Positions 1 to 6,426 of a DNA stretch of 7,141 nt are shown piece by piece (the stretch's first letter is position 1; each line of letters starts with the position of its first letter). The stretch is from assembly GCA_045657185.1 (NCBI GenBank), contig JAZOSO010000125.1, positions 1 to 7,141 of the forward strand, read 5' to 3'. The stretch comes from RGIG5270 sp045657185 (lineage in GTDB: Bacteria; Verrucomicrobiota; Lentisphaeria; Victivallales; Victivallaceae). The notes under the pieces are model-generated. The model saw nothing but the letters and a program-made list of their open reading frames with translations. It did no database searches and was not told the DNA's origin. The position numbers and the translations under genes are program-made.

Positions 1-772
1 TGTAATCGTTGATAACAACGTTGGTAGTACCCCAGCTCATGGAGTTTTTGTCAGCGGCAGCACCGAAAACAGCACCGCTGAAAACCATGTTGGTACCGTT
101 GGCATTTTTGTTGCCGTTGTTGGAGACGACGACGGTGACATCACCTTCGGTATAAGAACCGTTTTTGCCGCCTGCATAGATTTTGCCGACTTTTGAGTTG
201 TAAACGTTGATAACAACATCGCCGTTGTAAATGACATCACCTTCGCCGCCTGCATAGATGTTTGCAGCAGTGGAGTTGATTACGTTGACTTCAACATCAC
301 CTTCAACTTTTTCAAGTTTGGCATCAACATTCTTTTTGTCATATTTGTTGAAACCTGCGGCATAGATATCGCCGGCAGTGGTGTCAAGCAAAGTAACATC
401 TTTGCCGTAAGCATAAATTTTGGTAGTAGCTGCGCCACGGGCAAAAGTCATGCTGTCAACAGCCTGTCCGTAGTTGTTGAAAACACCTGCTGCAACAGAA
501 GAAGCAACGGTGAAGTTTGCATCAAACAACTTTTCGTTGAAGTAATAGGCTTTGACATCAGCAGTGCCGAGAGCGTAAAATACGCCGTTGGTGCCTGCGA
601 TTTCAACTGCATTTTCAAGTCCTGAAACAGCACCTGTTTTTTTGTCGAATTTGGCTTTTTTGGTTTTGCCGTTTACGACTGTGGAAGCGTTATCGAGAAG
701 CTGATTTACAACTTCTTCAGCAACGCCTTCGGGATCAACTGTATAGTCGATCAGATCTTTGGCTTTACTCAT
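1..772 (-). CDS. Beta-helix repeat protein, putative surface/secreted (partial, N-terminal 257 residues)
   Basis: The reading frame is open from an ATG at 772 leftward through the window edge, so only the N-terminus is present. The start is supported by AAGGA nine bases upstream. The protein begins MSKAKDLIDYTVDPEG, a charged N-terminus with no hydrophobic core, so no Sec signal peptide is visible. Residues 1-110 are mixed and unassigned. From about residue 117 the sequence turns into short beta-strand turns carrying IYA-G motifs (KIYAYG, DIYAAG, NIYAGG, KIYAGG), with two clean 26-residue repeats at 158-183 and 184-209, each starting GDV. This pattern (GDVxVNV...NIYAGG) is typical of right-handed beta-helix passenger or adhesin proteins; that family assignment is by resemblance. 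It lies 47 bp downstream of the 170-residue gene on the same strand and is probably its operon partner. The substrate, ligand and C-terminal secretion module are outside the window. Confidence is high that it is a gene and moderate on the structural class. Confidence 0.85.
   Translation of the reverse strand, partial: MSKAKDLIDYTVDPEGVAEEVVNQLLDNASTVVNGKTKKAKFDKKTGAVSGLENAVEIAGTNGVFYALGTADVKAYYFNEKLFDANFTVASSVAAGVFNNYGQAVDSMTFARGAATTKIYAYGKDVTLLDTTAGDIYAAGFNKYDKKNVDAKLEKVEGDVEVNVINSTAANIYAGGEGDVIYNGDVVINVYNSKVGKIYAGGKNGSYTEGDVTVVVSNNGNKNANGTNMVFSGAVFGAAADKNSMSWGTTNVVINDY
146..301 (-). repeat. Two tandem 78-bp (26-residue) beta-helix repeats
   Basis: Two adjacent copies, 224-301 and 146-223, encode residues 158-183 and 184-209 of the partial left-hand protein. 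Both begin GDV and contain an IYAGG turn at the same register. At DNA level the 15-mer gccgcctgcatagat recurs at 167-181 and 245-259, exactly 78 bp apart. A third, longer and degenerate copy starts at residue 210 (GDVTVVVSNN). The match to the codon frame shows a protein repeat rather than a non-coding element. Confidence 0.75.
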
Positions 773-778
773 AATTTT

Positions 779-787
779 CTTTCCTTT
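779..787 (-). promoter_or_regulatory. Ribosome binding site of the left-hand beta-helix gene
   Basis: On the minus strand this reads AAAGGAAAG. Its AAGGA core (782-786) lies nine bases before the ATG at 772, which fixes the start. The spacing is the same as for the large plus-strand gene at 1684. I see no separate promoter in the 47-bp gap before it, consistent with co-transcription with the upstream 170-residue gene. Confidence 0.7.
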
Positions 788-819
788 CGGGTTGTTTTGA
801 GTAATTCTGAGTTATTGGT

Positions 820-1332
820 TCATAGTTTAAAATTCTGTACTCGGATTTTCAACTCCATACCGTCAGGGACAAATCCCCTGCAACTGCAGCAGTAATTTAC
901 AGACTTGCTCCCGGCAATTGCAGAGAAACAATCATAAAAGTCTCCGTTGCAGACGGTTATATAGAAGTTGGACGGAATATGTTTCTTGAATTGAAACATC
1001 GGACAATCCTCCGCAAGTTCAGCTTGAACTGTAATAACTTCTGCGGAGTTGAAAATTTCCCCTGAGCAGCCGATAGTGTCTGTTTCACAACATTTTACAG
1101 CCGGAACACAAAAGACCTCATCGCTTTTTTCAGGGACAACACTGTATTCTGACTCCTGCTCAACACAAATCACATCAGCGGGGGTATCGCCGGAAAGAAG
1201 TGCGCAGACGGGTGCAGAAAAAATAGATTGCTCCTCAAACAGAGCAGATTCGGGGGTAAAATCGGGGTACAAAAAAATCGCAGAGACATTTTCTGCAATA
1301 TATACATTTGTTTTTTCACCAAAACAAAACAT
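820..1332 (-). CDS. Cysteine-rich orphan protein, 170 residues, function unknown
   Basis: I do not recognise this protein. It runs from an ATG at 1332 to a TGA at 820-822. Support for it being real: an AGGGG Shine-Dalgarno at 1343-1347 ten bases upstream, a near-consensus sigma70 promoter at 1398-1425 facing it, and a beta-helix gene following after 47 bp on the same strand. It has 13 cysteines in 170 residues, including two CC pairs (in VKCCET and NYCCSC), and is acidic in its first two thirds. No signal peptide, membrane segment or regular CxxC zinc-finger array is visible; the cysteines are irregularly spaced. The first half reads like alternating beta strands (NVYIAENVSAIFLYPDF), as does the end (MELKIRVQNFKL). 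From context it could be a partner, chaperone or regulator of the adjoining secreted protein, but that is inference. An overlapping plus-strand frame at 1049-1375 has a TTG start and no comparable signals, and I treat it as a shadow. Confidence 0.7.
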   Translation of the reverse strand: MFCFGEKTNVYIAENVSAIFLYPDFTPESALFEEQSIFSAPVCALLSGDTPADVICVEQESEYSVVPEKSDEVFCVPAVKCCETDTIGCSGEIFNSAEVITVQAELAEDCPMFQFKKHIPSNFYITVCNGDFYDCFSAIAGSKSVNYCCSCRGFVPDGMELKIRVQNFKL

Positions 1333-1342
1333 TTTAACTTTA

Positions 1343-1347
1343 CCCCT
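1343..1347 (-). promoter_or_regulatory. Ribosome binding site of the cysteine-rich gene
   Basis: The minus strand reads AGGGG ten bases before the ATG at 1332. It supports this ATG as the start of the 170-residue protein. Confidence 0.55.
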
Positions 1348-1360
1348 AAAAACGTTTTTA
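1347..1360. promoter_or_regulatory. Perfect palindrome TAAAAACGTTTTTA, possible operator
   Basis: This 14-bp perfect palindrome sits in the predicted 5' leader of the cysteine-rich gene, about 30-45 bases after the inferred transcription start, and abuts the Shine-Dalgarno. As RNA it would make only a weak A-U hairpin, so a DNA-binding site is the likelier reading. It may also be chance in such AT-rich DNA. Confidence 0.3.
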
Positions 1361-1397
1361 ATGACACAGGAGTGATCAAATTCCCGTGCTTATGAAC

Positions 1398-1425
1398 ATT
1401 ATACATCATTTTTTTAATATGTCAA
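1398..1425 (-). promoter_or_regulatory. Sigma70-type promoter for the cysteine-rich gene / beta-helix operon
   Basis: On the minus strand a perfect -35 TTGACA (1420-1425) and a perfect -10 TATAAT (1398-1403) are separated by 16 bp. Transcription would start near 1391, giving a leader of about 58 nt to the ATG at 1332. A perfect match to both hexamers suggests strong basal expression. Confidence 0.8.
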
Positions 1426-1505
1426 GTAAAAAAGTTTAAAAAAATAAAGATTTTATTATTTTTTTTTCATATTTTTTCTACTTATTTTTATGTAAAATTT
1501 TTTTT

Positions 1506-1549
<44 letters not shown>

Positions 1550-1613
1550 ATAAAACCGGGCAAAAAAGGGCGTTTTTTATCACGCAATTATGCGTTTTTT
1601 TCATTTTCATTTC

Positions 1614-1642
1614 TTGCATTTTTTATTTCGCAATGCTATATT
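1614..1642 (+). promoter_or_regulatory. Sigma70-type promoter for the large AIDA-repeat gene
   Basis: TTGCAT (1614-1619) and TATATT (1637-1642) are separated by exactly 17 bp, ahead of the ATG at 1684. Transcription would start near 1649, giving a leader of about 35 nt. A second -10-like TATAAA at 1661-1666 exists, but its spacing to TTGCAC (1641-1646) is only 14 bp. Confidence 0.6.
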
Positions 1643-1658
1643 GCACTAAACTATATTG
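1630..1658. promoter_or_regulatory. Inverted and direct repeats over the -10 region, possible operator
   Basis: GCAAT (1630-1634) and ATTGC (1640-1644) form a 5-bp inverted repeat with a 5-bp centre that covers the -10 hexamer. CTATATTG occurs twice, at 1636-1643 and 1651-1658, 15 bp apart. Placement on the promoter would suit a repressor site, but the arms are short and could be coincidental. Confidence 0.25.
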
Positions 1659-1669
1659 TATATAAAGAA

Positions 1670-1674
1670 AAGGA
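1670..1674 (+). promoter_or_regulatory. Ribosome binding site of the large AIDA-repeat gene
   Basis: AAGGA lies nine bases before the ATG at 1684 and supports that start codon. Confidence 0.75.
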
Positions 1675-1683
1675 TTTTGCGTT

Positions 1684-4600
1684 ATGGCTATTGTTTACAG
1701 TGCATACAATGATTACGACCATTTACATTCCAAATATGAAACAATAAACAACTCTCTTGAGCCTTATGATAATTCCAGCAAAGGCTGGGTCAAACTGCTT
1801 TATCTCCCCGACGGCGGAATAACCATAGACGGCGGTGATGTCTATCTCTGCCGCTGTGACGCTATTACCACTGCTTATCTCCCCGACGGAACAACTGCCA
1901 AAGTCAGAAAAGATTTCGTCAACGCTCAAAATGTAACTATTCTTGACGGCGGCGGACTCTATCTCCATGCAGGAGCAGTTGCCTCAAATACGGTTATTAA
2001 ACAGGGTACGGAAAATGTTCTTTACGACTGGTCCTTTACCTCCAAAGTCTTTGAAGCAGAACCTCCCGTTCGCGCAGAATCTTATGACGCTCAAATCTAT
2101 GACGGAGGCATACAAGCTGTAAAAGGCGGTTATACTTACGGAACAATTATCCACTCCGGCGGTACTCAAACCGTCGGCGAAGGCGGCATGAGCAAACTTG
2201 CCGAAGACAGTGCAGGCAGTAAATACTATAAACAATTTGAAGCTGAAGGCATTGCCGAAAATACCACCATCCTGCAAGGCGGTACCCAGACCGTCAAAAC
2301 CGGCGGCATCGCTTACAATACAAAAGTCAACGGCGGCAAAATGGAAATCAAAAGCGGTTATGCCGTTGATACTGTCGTACATTCAGGAACTCTCTACGCA
2401 TCCCACGGTGCAACTCTGGAAAATGTAACTTTTTCACAGCAATCAAATGTCTCCTTTGCCGCAGGGTCAACTCTTAAAGGATATCTTTTTGCGGCAAAAT
2501 CTTTCACCATTCAGGCAAATACCGATGAACTTGATTTCTGTATTGACCTCTCCGGCATGACCGACAGAACCATAACCGTACTCAATAAAAACATGTACGA
2601 CAAATTAAGCAATTCTGTTGATTACTATGTACATAATTCAGTTACCGATGAAATGGCTGACGCCGATACAAAAAATTTCACCTACAACATAATCAATGTC
2701 GGCAAAGAATTTGACAAAACTATATCCATTATCAATGTGCAGGAAAATATTGCCGGCGAAAAAACCTTCTCAGTCGGCAATCAACTCGTCCTCAATGAAG
2801 AAGTTTATGACCTCTACGGCAACGGTTATATTCTGCGTTATGACTCAACTTCAAAAGATTATACCGTGGATTTCACCAACAATACAATTTCCGATTTCCT
2901 GAATTTCAAAAACGGTTCATCCCGTGCTTCCGGTGAGCTTATCGGCGCACAGAACAATAACAGCGGGCTGTACTCAGTTGATTTGAACATTTACGACCCT
3001 GAACAGACTTTGACTGCCACCGAAAGAATGCAAATTTTTCTTTCTTTGAACGGAACAATTGATTTTTACAGCAATAATACCCTCATCGGTTCTCAAATAA
3101 TTGAACAGGGCGTTGTTATCGGAGAAAAAATCTTCTCCGCTCCCGTTGCAGACGGTCAGCTCAACTGCAAACTCAATCTCAACTCAAATTACGATACAGA
3201 TAAAGATTTCTCAATCAAAGCAATTTTGACAAATTCTTCGCTTGACAATTCTGACAACGAAGACAATTCATGGCAAGCCCTCCCCGCTATGTCAACTGTT
3301 TTCACCGGCAAAAAATATATCTTTGATTTTGAAGAATCAGGTACAATAAATGTATCCAATGAATACACAGGCGCAAGCGACAATATTGATTACAGACAAC
3401 TGAATATCAGTCAGGCAGGATTGCTCAATATCTCTGCTGAACTCCGCTCCCTCAACAATATTGAAGGCAAAGTGACCGTCAACGTTTATCAGGCAATCAA
3501 CGACGGCTCACAACTCAAAAAAATCCTCTCTGCCGCAGGTTCTGTCAGCAATTCAACTCTCAACTTCCCCGAAATCCTCGTTGACAAAGGTATTTATTAT
3601 ATTGAAATAAAAGCTGACGACTCAAGTTTTATCAACTGGGACTTGCAGGCATCCGTCAAACTTTTTGACAATCCAAACGCCTCAACTCTTGACGACAACG
3701 CACTGCTCGCAGAAAAAAATTACGACAGCACAGAGATAAATGATACAATCACCGATTGGACAGGTCCGTCCGATACTGTTGATTACAGAGAACTTGACAT
3801 TGAACAGCCCGGCAAATACTCTCTCTCCTTTGAGAAATCCGAAAAAAGCGACTCAAAAATTCAACTTGAAGTTCTGGAAATATTCAACGGTAAACAGAAA
3901 GTAATCAGCAAACAGACTCTCGATGCCGCTGTTGAAAATTATACGACCAAAGATTTCTTTATCAATCCCGTTGACGGAGCAAAATACTTCGTCCGCGTAA
4001 CCGACACAACTGCCGCAAAAGGCAGCACTGCGGATTATAAAATCACCCTCAACGGCAATACTTTTCACGCCGACAACACCGATGATACCGCTCAAAATGC
4101 CGCCGCCGCTGAACTCAGTGCGGAAAATAATTATCTTATCAAAGATGAATACCTCGGTTACGGCGATTTGAGCGACTTTTACAAATTTGAAGTCTCCGAT
4201 GCCGGTCAATACTCCTTCACTGTTGAAAGTGCAATCGCCAACGGCGCAAAAGTCACACTTTACCGCCTCTATGATGACGGCAAAGCAGGAACTGTACCGC
4301 TGCAGTCCGTCGCCACTCTCAAAACTCCGTCTCTTTTCAACCGCCAAACCGATATCTATTATGCAGAAACAAACGGATTGACGCTCATGGAAGGAACTTA
4401 TTACCTGCAAATCACCGGCGGCAACAAAGCGAATGACTCAAAAAATACCTCTTACTCCGTCAAAGTCAATGCTGATACTTTTGCCGACTTTGCTCAACAG
4501 CAGGAATTCAAAAGCGGCGAAACTTATGTCCTGACTGTTGATGAACATACAAGTTTGAAAAGCGACTTCTTCAAAAACTTTACCATCACACAGGATAACG

Positions 4601-6057
4601 GCAAAAATAAACCCGTCAAAATCACTGCCGCATACGAAACAATTCTCGCTCCCGGAACATATTTTTTCAGCACTTCCGTCAAAATTACTGCCGAAGACTT
4701 CACTTTGAGCAGTTCAGAAAAATATGAAAACGCCGTTATCTCCGATAACAATTCATGGAAAAATGCAGCAGATATCACCGACGGTATTCAAAATCAATGG
4801 GTAGGCTACGGCGACGGAATTGACTATTACCGCTTCACAGTCACTGCAAATAATGCAGGCAAAACAGTTTTCACGCTCTCTCCCGATTATATAAATAACT
4901 GTACAATCACACTTTACCGCGTGCAGACAGACAAAAACGGTGTGCAGTCTCTCGTAAAAGCTTCATACAAACTGAAAGATAATGCCATAACCGCCGACAA
5001 CCTTATCGCCGGAGAATATTACATTGCAGTTACCTCCAAATCTTACGCCAATGATGCAAAAGCCAAAAACACCGCTTACGATTTGACAATAGAGAACACT
5101 CCATACCAACAGATTTCAGAGGGAATTTCCCCGACTCTTGCCAAAAACGAATACGCTGTTGTCAATTTTGACGGCGAAGGCGTTTACTATGCCGACTTCT
5201 ACGGAACAAATTACACATTGTACAAGGATAACGGCAAAGGCGGTTTCGCCAAAGTAAATGTCTATAACAACTCCGTCATGCTTGATGCCGATGAAGTTTA
5301 TTATGTCAAAAGCTCTGCCGACAACAACAAAATCACTTTCAAAGCCGAAGCTGTGGAAACAGACGGCAATCAATGGCACCTCGGCTTGAATAAAGCTTCA
5401 GAATCTTATGAATTTGATACATTCGGCAGTGAAGGCGCAATGGCACTTTTCACTCTTGACAACATTTCAGGAACAGTCAGCGCAAATACAAAATTCACCG
5501 TGACTGTCTATCAGGAAGTCAACGGCGCATGGAAAAAAGTCTCCTCCGCCAACGCCTCCTATAACGCAAAAACATACAAGGAAACCGCCGCTAATCTCAC
5601 AGTCAATCTCGCCGCCGACAGCAAGTACAAAGTTGAAGTCTCAACCTCCGACAAAGGAGCCGGAACTTGCGCAGGATATTTTGACTTCACTCAACAGACC
5701 TTTGAGTACGACTATGGCAACAACACTTTCCAGAGTGCAGACGACATTGACGGCGAAATTCAATCCGCAGTTGCCAAAAAAGGCGACAGCGTTGACTTCT
5801 ACTGCCTTGACAACAGCAAAAATTTCAGTCTTGCCCTCGATACTGAAATTGATGCCAAAGCCGCTGTCAAACTCACTTTCTATGACGAAAATTACAATGT
5901 CGTAAACTTTATGAGTAACGGCAAATCCGTCGCCAATCTGACTCTCAATGCCAAAAATAATGAATTCATTATGGCAGATGTCAGCGACAATATCAAATTC
6001 GTCCGCATTGACGCTTCAGGCGCAAATATCAACGCCTACACCATCACTCAGGCGTAA
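1684..6057 (+). CDS. Large AIDA-repeat / PPC-like modular surface or secreted protein, 1457 residues
   Basis: The start is an ATG with AAGGA nine bases upstream; the stop is TAA. The N-terminus (MAIVYSAYNDYDHLHSKYE) is polar, so no Sec signal peptide is visible. Residues about 83-266 carry AIDA-type repeats (TILQGGTQTVKTGG, TIIHSGGTQTVGEGG), the strand-loop-strand passenger repeat of AIDA-I-like adhesins. Residues 267-411 are unassigned beta-rich sequence. Residues 412-530 form another beta-rich domain that loosely resembles a CARDB or Ig-like fold. From residue 559 on, degenerate modules of 100-120 residues share a W/Y-x-G-x-x-D-x-x-D-[FY] entry motif and a late GxYYxxV strand, resembling the PPC fold. 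Clear copies begin near 559, 686, 816 and 1023, and weaker ones near 1229 and 1343. No catalytic motif is seen. The C-terminus (INAYTITQA) is not a beta-barrel autotransporter domain. The role is probably adhesion or surface coating. Export by a type I or other signal-less route is inferred. It is divergently transcribed from the beta-helix gene. I am sure it is a gene; its function is open. Confidence 0.95.
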   Translation: MAIVYSAYNDYDHLHSKYETINNSLEPYDNSSKGWVKLLYLPDGGITIDGGDVYLCRCDAITTAYLPDGTTAKVRKDFVNAQNVTILDGGGLYLHAGAVASNTVIKQGTENVLYDWSFTSKVFEAEPPVRAESYDAQIYDGGIQAVKGGYTYGTIIHSGGTQTVGEGGMSKLAEDSAGSKYYKQFEAEGIAENTTILQGGTQTVKTGGIAYNTKVNGGKMEIKSGYAVDTVVHSGTLYASHGATLENVTFSQQSNVSFAAGSTLKGYLFAAKSFTIQANTDELDFCIDLSGMTDRTITVLNKNMYDKLSNSVDYYVHNSVTDEMADADTKNFTYNIINVGKEFDKTISIINVQENIAGEKTFSVGNQLVLNEEVYDLYGNGYILRYDSTSKDYTVDFTNNTISDFLNFKNGSSRASGELIGAQNNNSGLYSVDLNIYDPEQTLTATERMQIFLSLNGTIDFYSNNTLIGSQIIEQGVVIGEKIFSAPVADGQLNCKLNLNSNYDTDKDFSIKAILTNSSLDNSDNEDNSWQALPAMSTVFTGKKYIFDFEESGTINVSNEYTGASDNIDYRQLNISQAGLLNISAELRSLNNIEGKVTVNVYQAINDGSQLKKILSAAGSVSNSTLNFPEILVDKGIYYIEIKADDSSFINWDLQASVKLFDNPNASTLDDNALLAEKNYDSTEINDTITDWTGPSDTVDYRELDIEQPGKYSLSFEKSEKSDSKIQLEVLEIFNGKQKVISKQTLDAAVENYTTKDFFINPVDGAKYFVRVTDTTAAKGSTADYKITLNGNTFHADNTDDTAQNAAAAELSAENNYLIKDEYLGYGDLSDFYKFEVSDAGQYSFTVESAIANGAKVTLYRLYDDGKAGTVPLQSVATLKTPSLFNRQTDIYYAETNGLTLMEGTYYLQITGGNKANDSKNTSYSVKVNADTFADFAQQQEFKSGETYVLTVDEHTSLKSDFFKNFTITQDNGKNKPVKITAAYETILAPGTYFFSTSVKITAEDFTLSSSEKYENAVISDNNSWKNAADITDGIQNQWVGYGDGIDYYRFTVTANNAGKTVFTLSPDYINNCTITLYRVQTDKNGVQSLVKASYKLKDNAITADNLIAGEYYIAVTSKSYANDAKAKNTAYDLTIENTPYQQISEGISPTLAKNEYAVVNFDGEGVYYADFYGTNYTLYKDNGKGGFAKVNVYNNSVMLDADEVYYVKSSADNNKITFKAEAVETDGNQWHLGLNKASESYEFDTFGSEGAMALFTLDNISGTVSANTKFTVTVYQEVNGAWKKVSSANASYNAKTYKETAANLTVNLAADSKYKVEVSTSDKGAGTCAGYFDFTQQTFEYDYGNNTFQSADDIDGEIQSAVAKKGDSVDFYCLDNSKNFSLALDTEIDAKAAVKLTFYDENYNVVNFMSNGKSVANLTLNAKNNEFIMADVSDNIKFVRIDASGANINAYTITQA
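1930..2481 (+). repeat. AIDA-type strand-loop-strand repeats (residues 83-266)
   Basis: Repeated units follow the pattern T-x-[IV]-x-x-GG-x-Q-x-V-x-x-GG. Examples start at residues 83 (NVTILDGGGLYLHAGA), 136 (AQIYDGGIQAVKGG), 193 (NTTILQGGTQTVKTGG) and 228 (VDTVVHSGTLYASHGA). This is the repeat type found in AIDA-I-like passengers, where serines and threonines can be heptosylated. Copies are imperfect and one is interrupted by an insertion (about residues 170-190, LAEDSAGSKYYKQFEAEG). Confidence 0.75.
3358..6054 (+). repeat. Degenerate PPC-like beta-sandwich modules (residues 559-1457)
   Basis: Aligned entry motifs are YTGASDNIDY (561-570), WTGPSDTVDY (692-701), YLGYGDLSDFY (823-833) and WVGYGDGIDYY (1039-1049). 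A weaker KKGDSVDFY (1365-1373) belongs to the last module. Modules three and four also share their ends (KANDSKNTSYSVKV and YANDAKAKNTAYDLTI), which points to internal duplication. Shorter half-modules fill 934-1015 and 1142-1228. The resemblance to PPC domains is by pattern; there is no peptidase in this protein. Confidence 0.6.
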
Positions 6058-6080
6058 TTGCGGCAAAATGTTCGTTTCGT

Positions 6081-6104
6081 CCTCCCGCATATAAAAGCGG
6101 GAGG
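6081..6104 (+). terminator. Strong hairpin after the large gene, possible 3' end
   Basis: CCTCCCGC (6081-6088) and GCGGGAGG (6097-6104) pair perfectly over 8 bp around an 8-nt loop, 24 bases after the stop codon. There is no immediate T tract; seven T's appear only at 6125-6131. It may terminate, or mark and protect the mRNA 3' end, but it is not a canonical rho-independent terminator. Confidence 0.5.
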
Positions 6105-6160
6105 CACGCCCCCAAAACCCCTCATTTTTTTATTCTCAAAAAAATAATTTCATTATCTCC

Positions 6161-6218
6161 CCTCAATGGAAACAGAGCGTTTTGAAAAATATCATATTTT
6201 TATCTGCCTGCATTGAGG
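6161..6218. repeat. Nested inverted repeat of unknown role
   Basis: Outer arms CCTCAATG (6161-6168) and CATTGAGG (6211-6218) enclose inner arms CAGA (6173-6176) and TCTG (6203-6206), then AAAAATAT (6185-6192) and ATATTTTT (6194-6201). All three nest in order, giving one long interrupted hairpin of 58 nt. No T tract follows on either strand, so it does not look like a terminator. Confidence 0.45.
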
Positions 6219-6225
6219 ACTATAC

Positions 6226-6260
6226 AAAAAAAGACTGCTGCTTTTTTGCAACAGTCTTTT
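6226..6260 (-). terminator. Rho-independent terminator of the tRNA-Leu gene
   Basis: Read on the minus strand, AAAAGACTGTTGC and GCAGCAGTCTTTT form a 13-bp stem around a six-A loop, followed by a run of seven U's (6226-6232). The single position that is a C-A mismatch on the plus strand becomes a U-G wobble on the minus-strand RNA, which supports the leftward orientation. It begins 10 bases after the tRNA 3' end. Confidence 0.85.
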
Positions 6261-6270
6261 GAATTTTTAA

Positions 6271-6356
6271 TGGTTCCGAAGGTGGGTCTTGAACCCACAC
6301 GCTCGCGAGAGCACCAGATTTTGAGTCTAGCGTGTCTGCCATTTCACCACTTCGGC
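6271..6356 (-). tRNA. tRNA-Leu, anticodon CAA
   Basis: This 86-nt type II tRNA folds fully. It has acceptor GCCGAAG / CTTCGGA, a D arm GTG / CAC with a GG-containing loop, and an anticodon stem CTAGA / TCTGG with loop CTCAAAA (anticodon at 6321-6323). It also has a long variable arm GCTC-TCGC-GAGC, a T arm GTGGG-TTCAAGA-CCCAC, discriminator A and an encoded CCA. It decodes UUG. The long variable arm and A73 fit leucine identity. One oddity is that position 72 is A opposite G1, so the terminal acceptor pair is a G-A mismatch. It has its own promoter and terminator and so is a single-gene unit. Confidence 0.95.
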
Positions 6357-6368
6357 TTATGTACTAAT

Positions 6369-6396
6369 ACTATAATACATATTTTTTATTTGTCAA
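6369..6396 (-). promoter_or_regulatory. Sigma70-type promoter of the tRNA-Leu gene
   Basis: On the minus strand TTGACA (6391-6396) and TATAGT (6369-6374) are 16 bp apart, the same spacing as the promoter at 1398-1425. The inferred start is only a few bases before the tRNA 5' end at 6356. The promoter lies in the short gap after the upstream gene stops at 6427. Confidence 0.7.
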
Positions 6397-6426
6397 GTCG
6401 GATAATCAAGAAAAAATAAGTTTTTT

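Noticed and set aside
37..772. Small minus-strand frames at 37-255 and 448-633
   Set aside because: They are out of frame with the partial beta-helix protein that fills 1-772 and show low-complexity Ser/Thr sequence typical of frame shadows.
1049..1375. Plus-strand 108-codon open frame overlapping the cysteine-rich gene
   Set aside because: It starts with TTG, has no properly spaced ribosome binding site or facing promoter, and lies antisense to a frame that has both.
1170..1409. Minus-strand 79-codon frame starting near the promoter
   Set aside because: Its ATG lies upstream of the -10 box at 1398-1403, so the inferred transcript would not include it, and it overlaps the better supported 170-residue frame.
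1582..1601. Short hairpin ACGCA-ATTA-TGCGT plus seven T's as a plus-strand terminator
   Set aside because: The stem is only 5 bp and there is no plus-strand gene upstream of it between the divergent promoters.
3853..4410. Minus-strand 185-codon open frame inside the large gene
   Set aside because: It is antisense to a continuous 1457-codon frame with its own start signals and a clear domain pattern, and is a composition-driven shadow. The same applies to the other internal antisense frames.
6213..6419. Plus-strand 68-codon frame across the tRNA
   Set aside because: It runs antisense through the terminator and tRNA gene and is a chance frame.
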